Source of the DNA: an uncultured Myxococcales bacterium
GTDB taxonomy: Bacteria; Myxococcota_A; Polyangia; Polyangiales; Polyangiaceae
DNA length: 53,972 bases
Assembly (NCBI GenBank): GCA_937872925.1
Contig: CALMUT010000263.1
Location: 1-53,972, forward strand
Direction of reading: 5' to 3'
The position numbers were made by a program, and so were the translations under genes. The notes under the pieces were generated by a model. It saw nothing but the letters and a program-made list of their open reading frames with translations, made no database searches and had not been told where the DNA came from. Below, in pieces: positions 17,970 to 24,468 of this stretch (position 1 is its first letter; every line of letters begins with the position of its first letter).

Positions 17970-19028
17970 CTACTGCGCGCCGGGCGGCATCCAGTCTGGC
18001 GGCGGACTCGGCGCCACGACGCACTTTTCACGGGTAGCGAGTGCGCTGTAGGCGTTTTCTACCGGGTAGGAATAGCCGAAGAGCATGCACATTTCGTTGT
18101 CGCCGATGCCTTCGACGATGGGCTTGTTGAAGGTGTTCTTCCAGGTGCAGCCAAAGCGGAAACCATTGCCCTGGGACAGGTCGATGGCAGGATTGAAACT
18201 GTAGATGTCGCTGGCTTCGTCAAAGCCCCTGTCGTCCAAAAATACCTCGCCGTCCTTCTTGCCACCGACGTAGCTGATCTGAAAGCGTTCGCCGAGGGCG
18301 TGCATATGCGGCATGGCATCGACGATTTTCATGGGCGCTCCGACCCAGCACTCCGTGTCCACGGAGTACTCGCTTTTGGGTGGGATCTCGAAATCGCTCA
18401 GGATCCAGATGAACGGCGCGATCTCTTGGCTGACATCGGCTTCGGGCACCGTGAACCACTCGTACTTGGGCGCGAGGGTGATGGGCTTGGCCGAAGTGTT
18501 GATGAAGTGCATGCGCGCGACGACTTCGTAGTCGTCTTTGACGCGGTAGGCTTGCCCCTCGGGAAACCGCCGCCATTCGGTACCGACCAACTGAGTGGAC
18601 GAGCCAAAAAGCACCGAGCCGCCGCCGAGAATGTCTCCGGCTTCGCCGTCAAACACGCCACCCTTGCCCTTCTCGCAGGGACGCACGCCTTCGCCGGTCT
18701 TCTTGCGCGAAGTCAGATTGCCATGGTGCAGCCCCGCGGTGGTGGTGAGGCTGGCTCCCCCCACGAAGCGACTCGGTCCGTCGATCTCCAGCGGAAAGAC
18801 CCAGCACGGCGTGCGCTCCTCGCCGGGGGCCAGAGTGACGTCCGGGAACTGAACGGAAAAGCCGCCAATGGCGTTTTCCGGTGGGCCTTGCTCTGGCGTC
18901 GCGCCGGGCGGCTGGGTCTGCTTCGGCACGGGCTCGCTCTCGGCCCCGCAGCCCAGCGTCAACGCCAGCGCCAGCGAGCCGAGCCACTTGGGTCCAAAGA
19001 CCCCCTGGGGAGACACCGAAAGCGTCAT
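17970..19028 (-). CDS. PHM/DBH-like copper type II monooxygenase lipoprotein
   Basis: 352 residues. The signal ends LTLGC with Cys27. The protein resembles the two-domain catalytic core of peptidylglycine alpha-hydroxylating and dopamine beta-monooxygenases. All metal-ligand positions can be matched by eye: His101-His102 (LHHGN) and His174 (RMHFIN) for CuH, and His241-x-His243 (HMHALG) plus Met313 (DNEMCML) for CuM. TPCWVFPLE and GCTWKNTF resemble flanking core sequence. Such enzymes hydroxylate C-H bonds with O2 and ascorbate outside the cytoplasm; the substrate is unknown. ATG 19028 is preferred over upstream in-frame codons, and a sigma70-like promoter lies just upstream. The same ligands might serve only copper binding. 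Confidence 0.8.
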   Translation of the reverse strand: MTLSVSPQGVFGPKWLGSLALALTLGCGAESEPVPKQTQPPGATPEQGPPENAIGGFSVQFPDVTLAPGEERTPCWVFPLEIDGPSRFVGGASLTTTAGLHHGNLTSRKKTGEGVRPCEKGKGGVFDGEAGDILGGGSVLFGSSTQLVGTEWRRFPEGQAYRVKDDYEVVARMHFINTSAKPITLAPKYEWFTVPEADVSQEIAPFIWILSDFEIPPKSEYSVDTECWVGAPMKIVDAMPHMHALGERFQISYVGGKKDGEVFLDDRGFDEASDIYSFNPAIDLSQGNGFRFGCTWKNTFNKPIVEGIGDNEMCMLFGYSYPVENAYSALATREKCVVAPSPPPDWMPPGAQ

Positions 19029-19065
19029 AAAAGTCCAGTATGACGCATCCACCGCGCCGGTGCGT

Positions 19066-19094
19066 TCTATATATTCTGCAACAACAGAATGCAA
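19066..19094 (-). promoter_or_regulatory. Sigma70-like promoter of the copper monooxygenase gene
   Basis: On the minus strand TTGCAT (19094-19089) and TATAGA (19071-19066) are separated by exactly 17 bp. The predicted start near 19059 would give a leader of about 30 bases before ATG 19028. It sits immediately after the terminator hairpin at 19098-19139. Confidence 0.45.
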
Positions 19095-19097
19095 GGC

Positions 19098-19139
19098 ACA
19101 AAATAACCCAGGGCAGCCCGGTCACCCGAGCCGCCCTGG
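19098..19139 (-). terminator. Intrinsic terminator with 14-bp GUGA-capped stem, minus strand
   Basis: Read on the minus strand, bases 19139-19108 form a continuous 14-bp stem closed by a GUGA (GNRA) tetraloop and followed by the T-rich tail GTTATTTTG. Two of the pairs are G-U wobbles. On the plus strand these become A-C mismatches and the loop becomes TCAC, so the structure is meant for minus-strand RNA. No minus-strand protein gene lies upstream for over 2 kb, so the transcript it ends is probably non-coding. Confidence 0.65.
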
Positions 19140-20191
19140 AGGAAGGTCACGTTTTGTCGATGGTGGGCGTCAGCCCCGACATTTCTGTCTCGCATTCATC
19201 GACCTCCGTCTGCACGCTTGCAAGCGTACGGACGGCATCATCATCTCAATGTGGATTCTCGGAGCCGGGACCCGCCAATTCGCGCTGGCTTGATCCCGGG
19301 AGAGGAGCAGAGTCGTTAGCTCATGCTCGCTTCGGTGAAGAGCGTTGGTGATGCACCTCTGTTTTTCGAACATCGGCATTTCTGCGACGTCCGCGTGTGC
19401 TGACCTCCCGCGTCGAATCGACTGGAGAAGCCTTGACCGCCATATGCGCCCAACCTCTGACGTTTTCTGTCGCCTCACAGGCACCGCAAGTAGCGCTTCA
19501 GTCGCTACCCACAGCTGGCTCGCCTGACGTAAGCACTTTCGCACTCCGTTTCAAACGTCGCATTCACCTACTTGGCCAGAGCCGCGCTTGCATCGAACAG
19601 ATTAAGTACAATGCCGCTCACAACTCAAAACGCCTCGAACCGTGCTGACAGGAACTCCACAAGTTACCCCATGGATCGACACACGCCGTTCACTTTCATG
19701 AACTAAACGCGCATCGCGCACCCGTTTGCCTGACTCGCACCGCGACAGCCTCGTTCAAAACTGCCTCGGCCACCATCAAACTAGACCGCAATGTCACGCG
19801 CGCCTTGCGACACTCGTGCTCACGGCCAAAGATGCGTCCGGCCGGTTCGTACAACCCACATTTCAAAGAAGAGCACCCGACTCTTTGTGTGACAATCTTC
19901 CCGCGCGTGCGGGAGATGAGCGCTTGCTTTCACGGCGTACGCGCTCGCTTCGGTCGGCAAACGTAGTGTTTTACCTCTGCGAGTCCAACATCCGCTTTTT
20001 AGGCGAGCTGGAACCCGGCTCAATAGAGGGCCGACCTCTGACGCCTCCGTCACCGCCGCTCCGACACACCCGATTTCTCGAATGCCCCGTTGCGACGACC
20101 AAGACCGCTTCCACGATCCACCCGTGAAGATGAACCGCTTGCAGCGACCCAAGGCGCCTTCCACCGACGAGGAGACCTTCTAAATCCCTTC

Positions 20192-20227
20192 GCGAGAACA
20201 GGGTAAGAACTTACGTTCCCTTCTCGC
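20192..20227 (-). other. Nested RNA hairpin with GUAA tetraloop
   Basis: On the minus strand GCGAGAA (20227-20221) pairs with TTCTCGC (20198-20192), enclosing GGG/CCC and AAC/GTT pairs capped by GUAA, with a CUUA bulge: 13 bp in all. One of the clearest elements of the candidate RNA. Confidence 0.6.
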
Positions 20228-20418
20228 TCACGATCGTCATTTCACTCACTGCTGCGTTTCCGCATCAGCTCGCTAGACTCTGCCACTCGCCCTAGCCGCA
20301 ACCAGGGTTCGCGTCCGAATCCGACGCCGCTCGTCACCTTCTGCTATCAAACACATAGATCGGGCACACCAACGAAACTCGACTCCTCACACAGAACCAC
20401 GCTTTCACGCATCCCGTT

Positions 20419-20442
20419 ACCCCAAGCCCGAAGGCCCGTGGT
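20419..20442 (-). other. RNA hairpin with UUCG tetraloop
   Basis: On the minus strand CGGGCC (20438-20433) pairs with GGCUUG (20428-20423) around UUCG, using two G-U pairs. The stem extends past one A-G mismatch through ACC/GGU. A C(UUCG)G loop is among the most stable RNA tetraloops. Confidence 0.55.
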
Positions 20443-20759
20443 TGTGAGCGACACAGCATCGGAGTTACCCCCGACCGGCCCCCGAAGGGCCCGCTGCATC
20501 GGCCGAGAACAGAGGAGCCAGCTTTGCGTACTGCGACGCAGGAAGCCGACTCGTGCCGTTCTCGAACACCTCTTTGTCGCAGGTCATCTGCCGGTCCGGG
20601 GCTGAAGTTGCTTCATCCGGCGGCCAGGATGCCCGCCAAGACCCTTTCACGTCACCGTCCGCGCGAACGGAACAGGCTGGCGAAAAGGCCGAGGTGTCTG
20701 ACTACTCCAGGGAGGCCTACGCGAGGGCAAGCTCGGTAGGTCTGGGACCGCCTGTGAAC

Positions 20760-20804
20760 CCCCACCCGCGCTCACGCGCTCAGTTTCTTGGTGTTTAGGT
20801 GGGG
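20760..20804 (-). other. Two-level RNA stem with GUGA tetraloop
   Basis: On the minus strand CCCCACC (20804-20798) pairs with GGTGGGG (20766-20760) and encloses GCGC-GUGA-GCGC (20779-20768). Two further hairpins lie just upstream: GGGCG/CGCCC at 20843-20858 and GCTGCTC/GAGCAGC at 20860-20876. Confidence 0.5.
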
Positions 20805-21084
20805 AGGTCGATCCGCACGCCTTTTTTCGCTCGGATGCTGGAGGGCGTTGACGCGCCCAGCTGCTCAATGAGCAGCCTGGTCCCAGCTCTAGATCCGGCG
20901 GCGCAGCTACCGTGTCGGCGGAAGAGGCTTGCGACCTTTCCATTCCGACCAGCGCTGCGCGGCGCCCCTTGGGTTGTCAACGAACCGTTCGCTTGTTGGC
21001 AGATGTGCCGCGAACTTCCGAAAACAGTTATGCCTCGAAGGGCACCCTCGTCGCAACACAAAACAACTTTCGATCCGGATTTTG

Positions 21085-21093
21085 TTATCCACA
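21085..21093 (+). other. DnaA-box-like nonamer
   Basis: TTATCCACA, an exact match to the classical high-affinity DnaA box, followed 3 bp later by TATCCCCA. An AT-rich stretch (about 21130-21270) lies beside it. I found no cluster of further boxes and no dnaA, dnaN or gidA nearby, so this is probably a chance or regulatory site rather than an origin. Confidence 0.3.
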
Positions 21094-21199
21094 AGCTATC
21101 CCCAGGTTGTGATGGTTGGGGAACAAGCTGCCCGCCTCAATTTGCACAAACGCTTGATTATACTTACTTTTATTGGAAGCCCGCGAACGCAGCACGGCA

Positions 21200-21228
21200 T
21201 CGAAGCCACCCTTATTCATTTATATACT
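21200..21228 (+). promoter_or_regulatory. Possible promoter for the c-di-GMP operon
   Basis: TCGAAG (21200-21205) and TATACT (21223-21228) are 17 bp apart within the most AT-rich part of the window, about 125 bp before the REC-EAL start. The -35 match is weak. Confidence 0.3.
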
Positions 21229-21353
21229 GCATTTGATTATGTCGTTTTGAAATCAGTAACAATGCTGTTTGATTGCAGCCAAGCTCACCCGCAGCGCGCC
21301 GCCACATTCCAACTGGCCTCAAGGTTCCTGAGACGCCGCCGTTCACGAAAGAC

Positions 21354-22631
21354 ATGGTGGCCCACGCTCCGAGTTACGCCTTGACGCCGCAGACCGAAGT
21401 GACGGAACACACGCGCGGAGGAAAGCCTACATCCGCCCACAGTGCTCCTCCCCCAAGCATCAGTTCGGTGAGTCGCGCGAGAACCCGCGGCGCTGTTTTG
21501 GTCGTCGACGACGATGCCATGCTGCGCCGCAGTCTCAACCGTTCGCTGAGCGCCGCCGGCTATGACGTGGTCACCTGCGCCGACGGGCACGCAGCGATCG
21601 CAGAATTGGTGAAGCGTCCGGTGGACGTCATCGTGAGCGACATCGCCATGCCGGGCATGGACGGCATCCAGCTCTTGCGGGAAGTGCGCACCCACGACCT
21701 GCACGTGCCGGTCGTGCTGATCACTGGCGAGCCAGCCGTATCGACGGCGGTCCAGGCACTTGAGTATGGCGCTTTCCACTACCTGACCAAACCCGTTATT
21801 CCCGAAGAACTCGACACGGTGATTGAACGCGGTGCGCGGCTGCATCGCATGGCGAAAGTCAAAGAGCAGGCCGCAGAGCTCCTGGGCAACCGCCAGGGAC
21901 GCACCGCAGACCGCGCGGGGTTGGAGGCGAGTTTCGAGGGCGCCCTCGAGACGCTCTGGATCGCGTACCAGCCCATCGTCTGCGCACGCGCGCAGACCGT
22001 CTTCGGTCATGAAGCGCTGCTGCGCAGCACCGAGCCCAGCTTGCCGCATCCCGGAGCGGTCATCGACGCCGCGGAGCGCCTTGGAGAGCTGGAAAAGCTT
22101 GGTCGCGCCATCCGCCACCGCGCCGCGTTGCCAGCGAAGGACGACCCCGAAAGCGCCGGCGTCTTGTTCGTCAACTTACATGTGCACGACTTGCTCGACC
22201 CCACTCTGGTCGATCCGAACGCCGAGTTATCCAAGATCGCTGACCGGGTCGTGCTCGAAATCACCGAGCGCTCAAGCCTCGACGAAGTCAAAGACGTGCG
22301 CAATCGCGTGCTCGCGCTGCGTGAGATGGGTTTCCGCATCGCGGTGGATGACCTCGGTGCCGGCTACGCGGGCTTGACCAGCTTTGCCCAGCTCGAGCCT
22401 GAAGTGGTCAAGCTGGACATGAGCTTGGTGCGCGACGTGCACCTGTCATCGACCAAACAGAAGGTGATCCGCTCCATGGCCGGCTTGTGCAAGGACATGG
22501 GCATGCTCGTGGTTGGCGAAGGCGTCGAGAACGCCGAAGAGCGGGACGCGCTGATCGAGCTGGGCTGCGACCTGCTCCAGGGCTACTACTTCGCCAAACC
22601 CGCCCCTCCCTTTCCGAGCGTGAGGTACTGA
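21354..22631 (+). CDS. REC-EAL response regulator, predicted c-di-GMP phosphodiesterase
   Basis: 425 residues from ATG 21354. Receiver domain (about 46-165): AVLVVDDDAM, phospho-acceptor Asp96 in VSDIAMPGMDG, TGEP and TKP. EAL domain (about 190-420): EALLR at 220-224, FVNLHVHDLLD, LEITERSSLDE, AVDDLGAGYAG with both aspartates, VVKLDMSLV, VVGEGVEN and LLQGYYFAKP. The metal- and substrate-binding residues appear intact, so it should hydrolyse c-di-GMP to pGpG under phosphorylation control. The first 45 residues look disordered. Only one base separates its stop from the FHA-GGDEF start, so the two are coupled. No partner kinase is adjacent. Confidence 0.9.
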   Translation: MVAHAPSYALTPQTEVTEHTRGGKPTSAHSAPPPSISSVSRARTRGAVLVVDDDAMLRRSLNRSLSAAGYDVVTCADGHAAIAELVKRPVDVIVSDIAMPGMDGIQLLREVRTHDLHVPVVLITGEPAVSTAVQALEYGAFHYLTKPVIPEELDTVIERGARLHRMAKVKEQAAELLGNRQGRTADRAGLEASFEGALETLWIAYQPIVCARAQTVFGHEALLRSTEPSLPHPGAVIDAAERLGELEKLGRAIRHRAALPAKDDPESAGVLFVNLHVHDLLDPTLVDPNAELSKIADRVVLEITERSSLDEVKDVRNRVLALREMGFRIAVDDLGAGYAGLTSFAQLEPEVVKLDMSLVRDVHLSSTKQKVIRSMAGLCKDMGMLVVGEGVENAEERDALIELGCDLLQGYYFAKPAPPFPSVRY

Positions 22632-22632
22632 G

Positions 22633-23712
22633 ATGAGCCTGGGCTCCTACGCGCCGCCGTCCTTCGGGCCGGAGTCCGGCGCGCGAGCGCCAATGCTGCC
22701 GGTGGCGCCCCCCTCGGTTCCGCGACCCATATCCAATAGCGGCACCACCGCGCCCGAGATGCCCGCGGTGCGCGGGCCGATTTCCGAATTGCCCGGGGAC
22801 GGCTACGACGAGTGGGACGAAACCACGGACATCGTGCGCCTGACGGAGGTGGGAGAGCCTCCAGACGTTGTGGACGGACGGGATCGCGCAGTGCTGTTGC
22901 GCGCCGATGGCGTCACTGCGGGGCAGGTTTGCTCCGTCGCCCCGGCGGGCGCCATCATTGGCCGGGCGCCGGACGCCGGGGTGTGCGTTGACGATCCCGG
23001 GGTGAGTCGCGCGCACGCGCGCCTAACGCCCACGCCGTCCGGGCGACACTTGCTCGAAGACTTAGGCTCGCGCAACGGGACCTTCGTGCGCGGCAAGCGT
23101 GTGCAGCGCGCGCTGCTCGAAGACGGCGACATGGTGCAACTTGGCCCGCGCGTCAGCTTTCGGTATGTGGTGGTGGATCGCTCCGGCGAGGCGCTATTTC
23201 GCCAGCTGTATCAATCCAGTGTGCGGGACGCGCTGACAGGAGCCTACAACCGGCGGCACTTCGATGAGCGCTTCGCCGCGGAATTGGCCTTTGCCGAGCG
23301 CCACAAAAGCGACCTCTCGCTGCTGATCTTCGACGTGGACCACTTCAAGAAGGTCAACGACGTCTACGGCCACCCCGCTGGCGACGCCGTGCTGTCTCAC
23401 GTCGTGCGGCTTGCTCAGCGGCAATTGCGTGCTGAAGACGTCTTCGCTCGCTACGGCGGCGAAGAGTTTGCCGTGCTGTTGCGTGGCATCGGTCCTTCCG
23501 GTGCCGTCCGTGCGGCGGAACGCATTCGCACGACCATCGAGGTGATCCCGGGGGCCCACGAGGGGCGCGTCATCCCCGTGACCATCAGTGGCGGCATCGC
23601 GTCCGTCAGCGAACCCGCAGAGCGCTCCGCCGAGGCCCTGGTCAGCCGGGCGGATGCGCGGCTGTATCGTGCCAAACACGAAGGCCGCAATCGCATGCTG
23701 TGGCGTGACTGA
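22633..23712 (+). CDS. FHA-GGDEF diguanylate cyclase
   Basis: 359 residues. A Pro/Ser-rich N-terminus (1-80) is followed by an FHA phosphothreonine-binding domain (about 85-180): IIGRAPDAG, SRAHARL and LGSRNGTF hold the usual Gly-Arg, Ser-x-x-His and Asn-Gly residues. The GGDEF domain (about 195-355) has DALTGAYNRRHF, LIFDVDHFKKVND with metal Asp234, and the active site RYGGEEF with GGEEF at 275-279. RAED (266-269), five residues before it, is a canonical I-site for product inhibition. It should make c-di-GMP and be recruited by Ser/Thr kinases, which are abundant in myxobacteria. It forms a synthesis/degradation pair with the gene upstream. Confidence 0.92.
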   Translation: MSLGSYAPPSFGPESGARAPMLPVAPPSVPRPISNSGTTAPEMPAVRGPISELPGDGYDEWDETTDIVRLTEVGEPPDVVDGRDRAVLLRADGVTAGQVCSVAPAGAIIGRAPDAGVCVDDPGVSRAHARLTPTPSGRHLLEDLGSRNGTFVRGKRVQRALLEDGDMVQLGPRVSFRYVVVDRSGEALFRQLYQSSVRDALTGAYNRRHFDERFAAELAFAERHKSDLSLLIFDVDHFKKVNDVYGHPAGDAVLSHVVRLAQRQLRAEDVFARYGGEEFAVLLRGIGPSGAVRAAERIRTTIEVIPGAHEGRVIPVTISGGIASVSEPAERSAEALVSRADARLYRAKHEGRNRMLWRD

Positions 23713-23844
23713 GGCGCCACGCGGCTTTCGTCGCTAGTAGCGGCCCGGTGGCCAAATCCAGGCGAGAAGCCCGCTGCTGATAATTTCGGTATGGTCTTTT
23801 TGAACGGATCTGAGTACACGCGTTGACCTGGAAGGAAGCGACCC

Positions 23845-24039
23845 GTGGCCCTCGACATTGCAGCCCTGAAGTCCGAGCGAGATCAGCTGAAAGCGCAGTT
23901 GCGTGAGCTCGAAGCTGAGCAGCGCAAAATCGAGGCCGACGTAAAGGCCCTGCGACAGCGTGAAATCCAGGCCAAACGCGAAATCGAAGCGCTCAACACG
24001 CTGATCGATCTGCGCGACGACGAAAAGCCCGAAGCCTAG
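23845..24039 (+). CDS. Small coiled-coil protein
   Basis: 64 residues. GTG 23845 follows GGAAGGAAG at the right distance. Nearly the whole protein is one charged heptad helix (LKSERDQLKAQLRELEAEQ, then ADVKALRQREIQAKREIEAL), so a dimeric coiled coil is expected. It lies 132 bp after the FHA-GGDEF gene and stops 3 bp short of the convergent EVE gene. A structural or scaffold role is inferred only from the shape. Confidence 0.7.
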   Translation: MALDIAALKSERDQLKAQLRELEAEQRKIEADVKALRQREIQAKREIEALNTLIDLRDDEKPEA

Positions 24040-24042
24040 CGC

Positions 24043-24468
24043 TTAGGCGGTCTTCTTCAGCTTCGTCTTACCCAGGGCGAGAATGCGCTGGAAGTGCGCC
24101 GGCGTCAGCGGCACGACGCTCAGGCGTGATTGCTTGATCAGCGCCATATCCGCCAGGCGGCTGTCCGCCTTGATTTGTGCCAGCGTCACAGGCTGCTCGA
24201 AGGCTTGCACGGGGGCCACGTCCACCACGGACCAATCGCCTTCTTTGGCCGTCGGATCCGCGTAGGCGGTTTTCACGACCTTCGCTACGCCCACGACGGA
24301 TTTGCCCTCCCCAGAGTGATAGAAGAGCAGCAGATCGCCGCGCTTCATCGCGCGCAGGTTGTTGCGCGCGCCGTAGTTGCGCACGCCCTCCCACATGGTC
24401 TTCTTGTCCCGACAGAGATCGTCCCAGCTGTAGGTATGCGGCTCGCTCTTCACGAGGAAATGCGGCAT
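24043..24468 (-). CDS. EVE domain protein
   Basis: 141 residues, the length of stand-alone EVE proteins (PUA-like fold). Motifs: HFLVKSEPHTYSWDDL, WEGVRNYGARNNLRAMKRGD, LLFYHSGEGKSVVGVAKVV and WSVVDVAPV. EVE/YTH-like domains bind modified bases in DNA or RNA and occur in RNA metabolism and in modification-dependent defence. Its ATG overlaps the stop of the upstream lipoprotein gene (TGATG), so translation is probably coupled, although the two products would be in different compartments. No restriction or methylase gene is adjacent. Confidence 0.88.
   Translation of the reverse strand: MPHFLVKSEPHTYSWDDLCRDKKTMWEGVRNYGARNNLRAMKRGDLLLFYHSGEGKSVVGVAKVVKTAYADPTAKEGDWSVVDVAPVQAFEQPVTLAQIKADSRLADMALIKQSRLSVVPLTPAHFQRILALGKTKLKKTA

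Larger units (their letters stand above)
19098..21150 (-). ncRNA. Candidate large structured non-coding RNA (about 2 kb); ends approximate
   Basis: The region 19029-21353 holds no credible protein gene: frames are short and their translations lack any recognisable fold. On the minus strand it is dense in stable hairpins with GNRA or UUCG loops: GUGA at 20772-20775, UUCG at 20483-20486 and 20429-20432, GAAA at 20257-20260, GUAA at 20211-20214, GAAA at 19694-19697 and 19537-19540, and the GUGA terminator stem at 19108-19139. Several stems rely on G-U pairs that would be A-C mismatches on the plus strand. A TATAAT at 21162-21157 could be the -10 box, without a clear -35. It matches no large RNA class I can recall (OLE, GOLLD, ROOL, HEARO, group I/II intron, RNase P, tmRNA). 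One RNA or several shorter ones cannot be told apart. Confidence 0.5.

Noticed and set aside
19726..20164. Short frames inside the gene desert (133 codons plus, 114 codons minus)
   Set aside because: Translations are low in hydrophobic core residues and unlike any protein; they coincide with RNA-like hairpins.
20249..20268. Group II intron domain V (GAAA-capped stem)
   Set aside because: The hairpin lacks the AGC triad pairing and the two-base bulge of domain V, and no intron boundary or reverse transcriptase is present.
20978..21025. Possible integron attC-like palindrome (CAACGAACCGTTCG with GTTATGC nearby)
   Set aside because: Spacing and core sites do not match attC, and there is no integrase or cassette array.
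21085..21093. Chromosomal replication origin
   Set aside because: Only one exact DnaA box and no dnaA/dnaN/gidA neighbourhood; kept only as a minor finding.
21285..22118. 277-codon minus-strand frame
   Set aside because: Antisense shadow of the REC-EAL gene.
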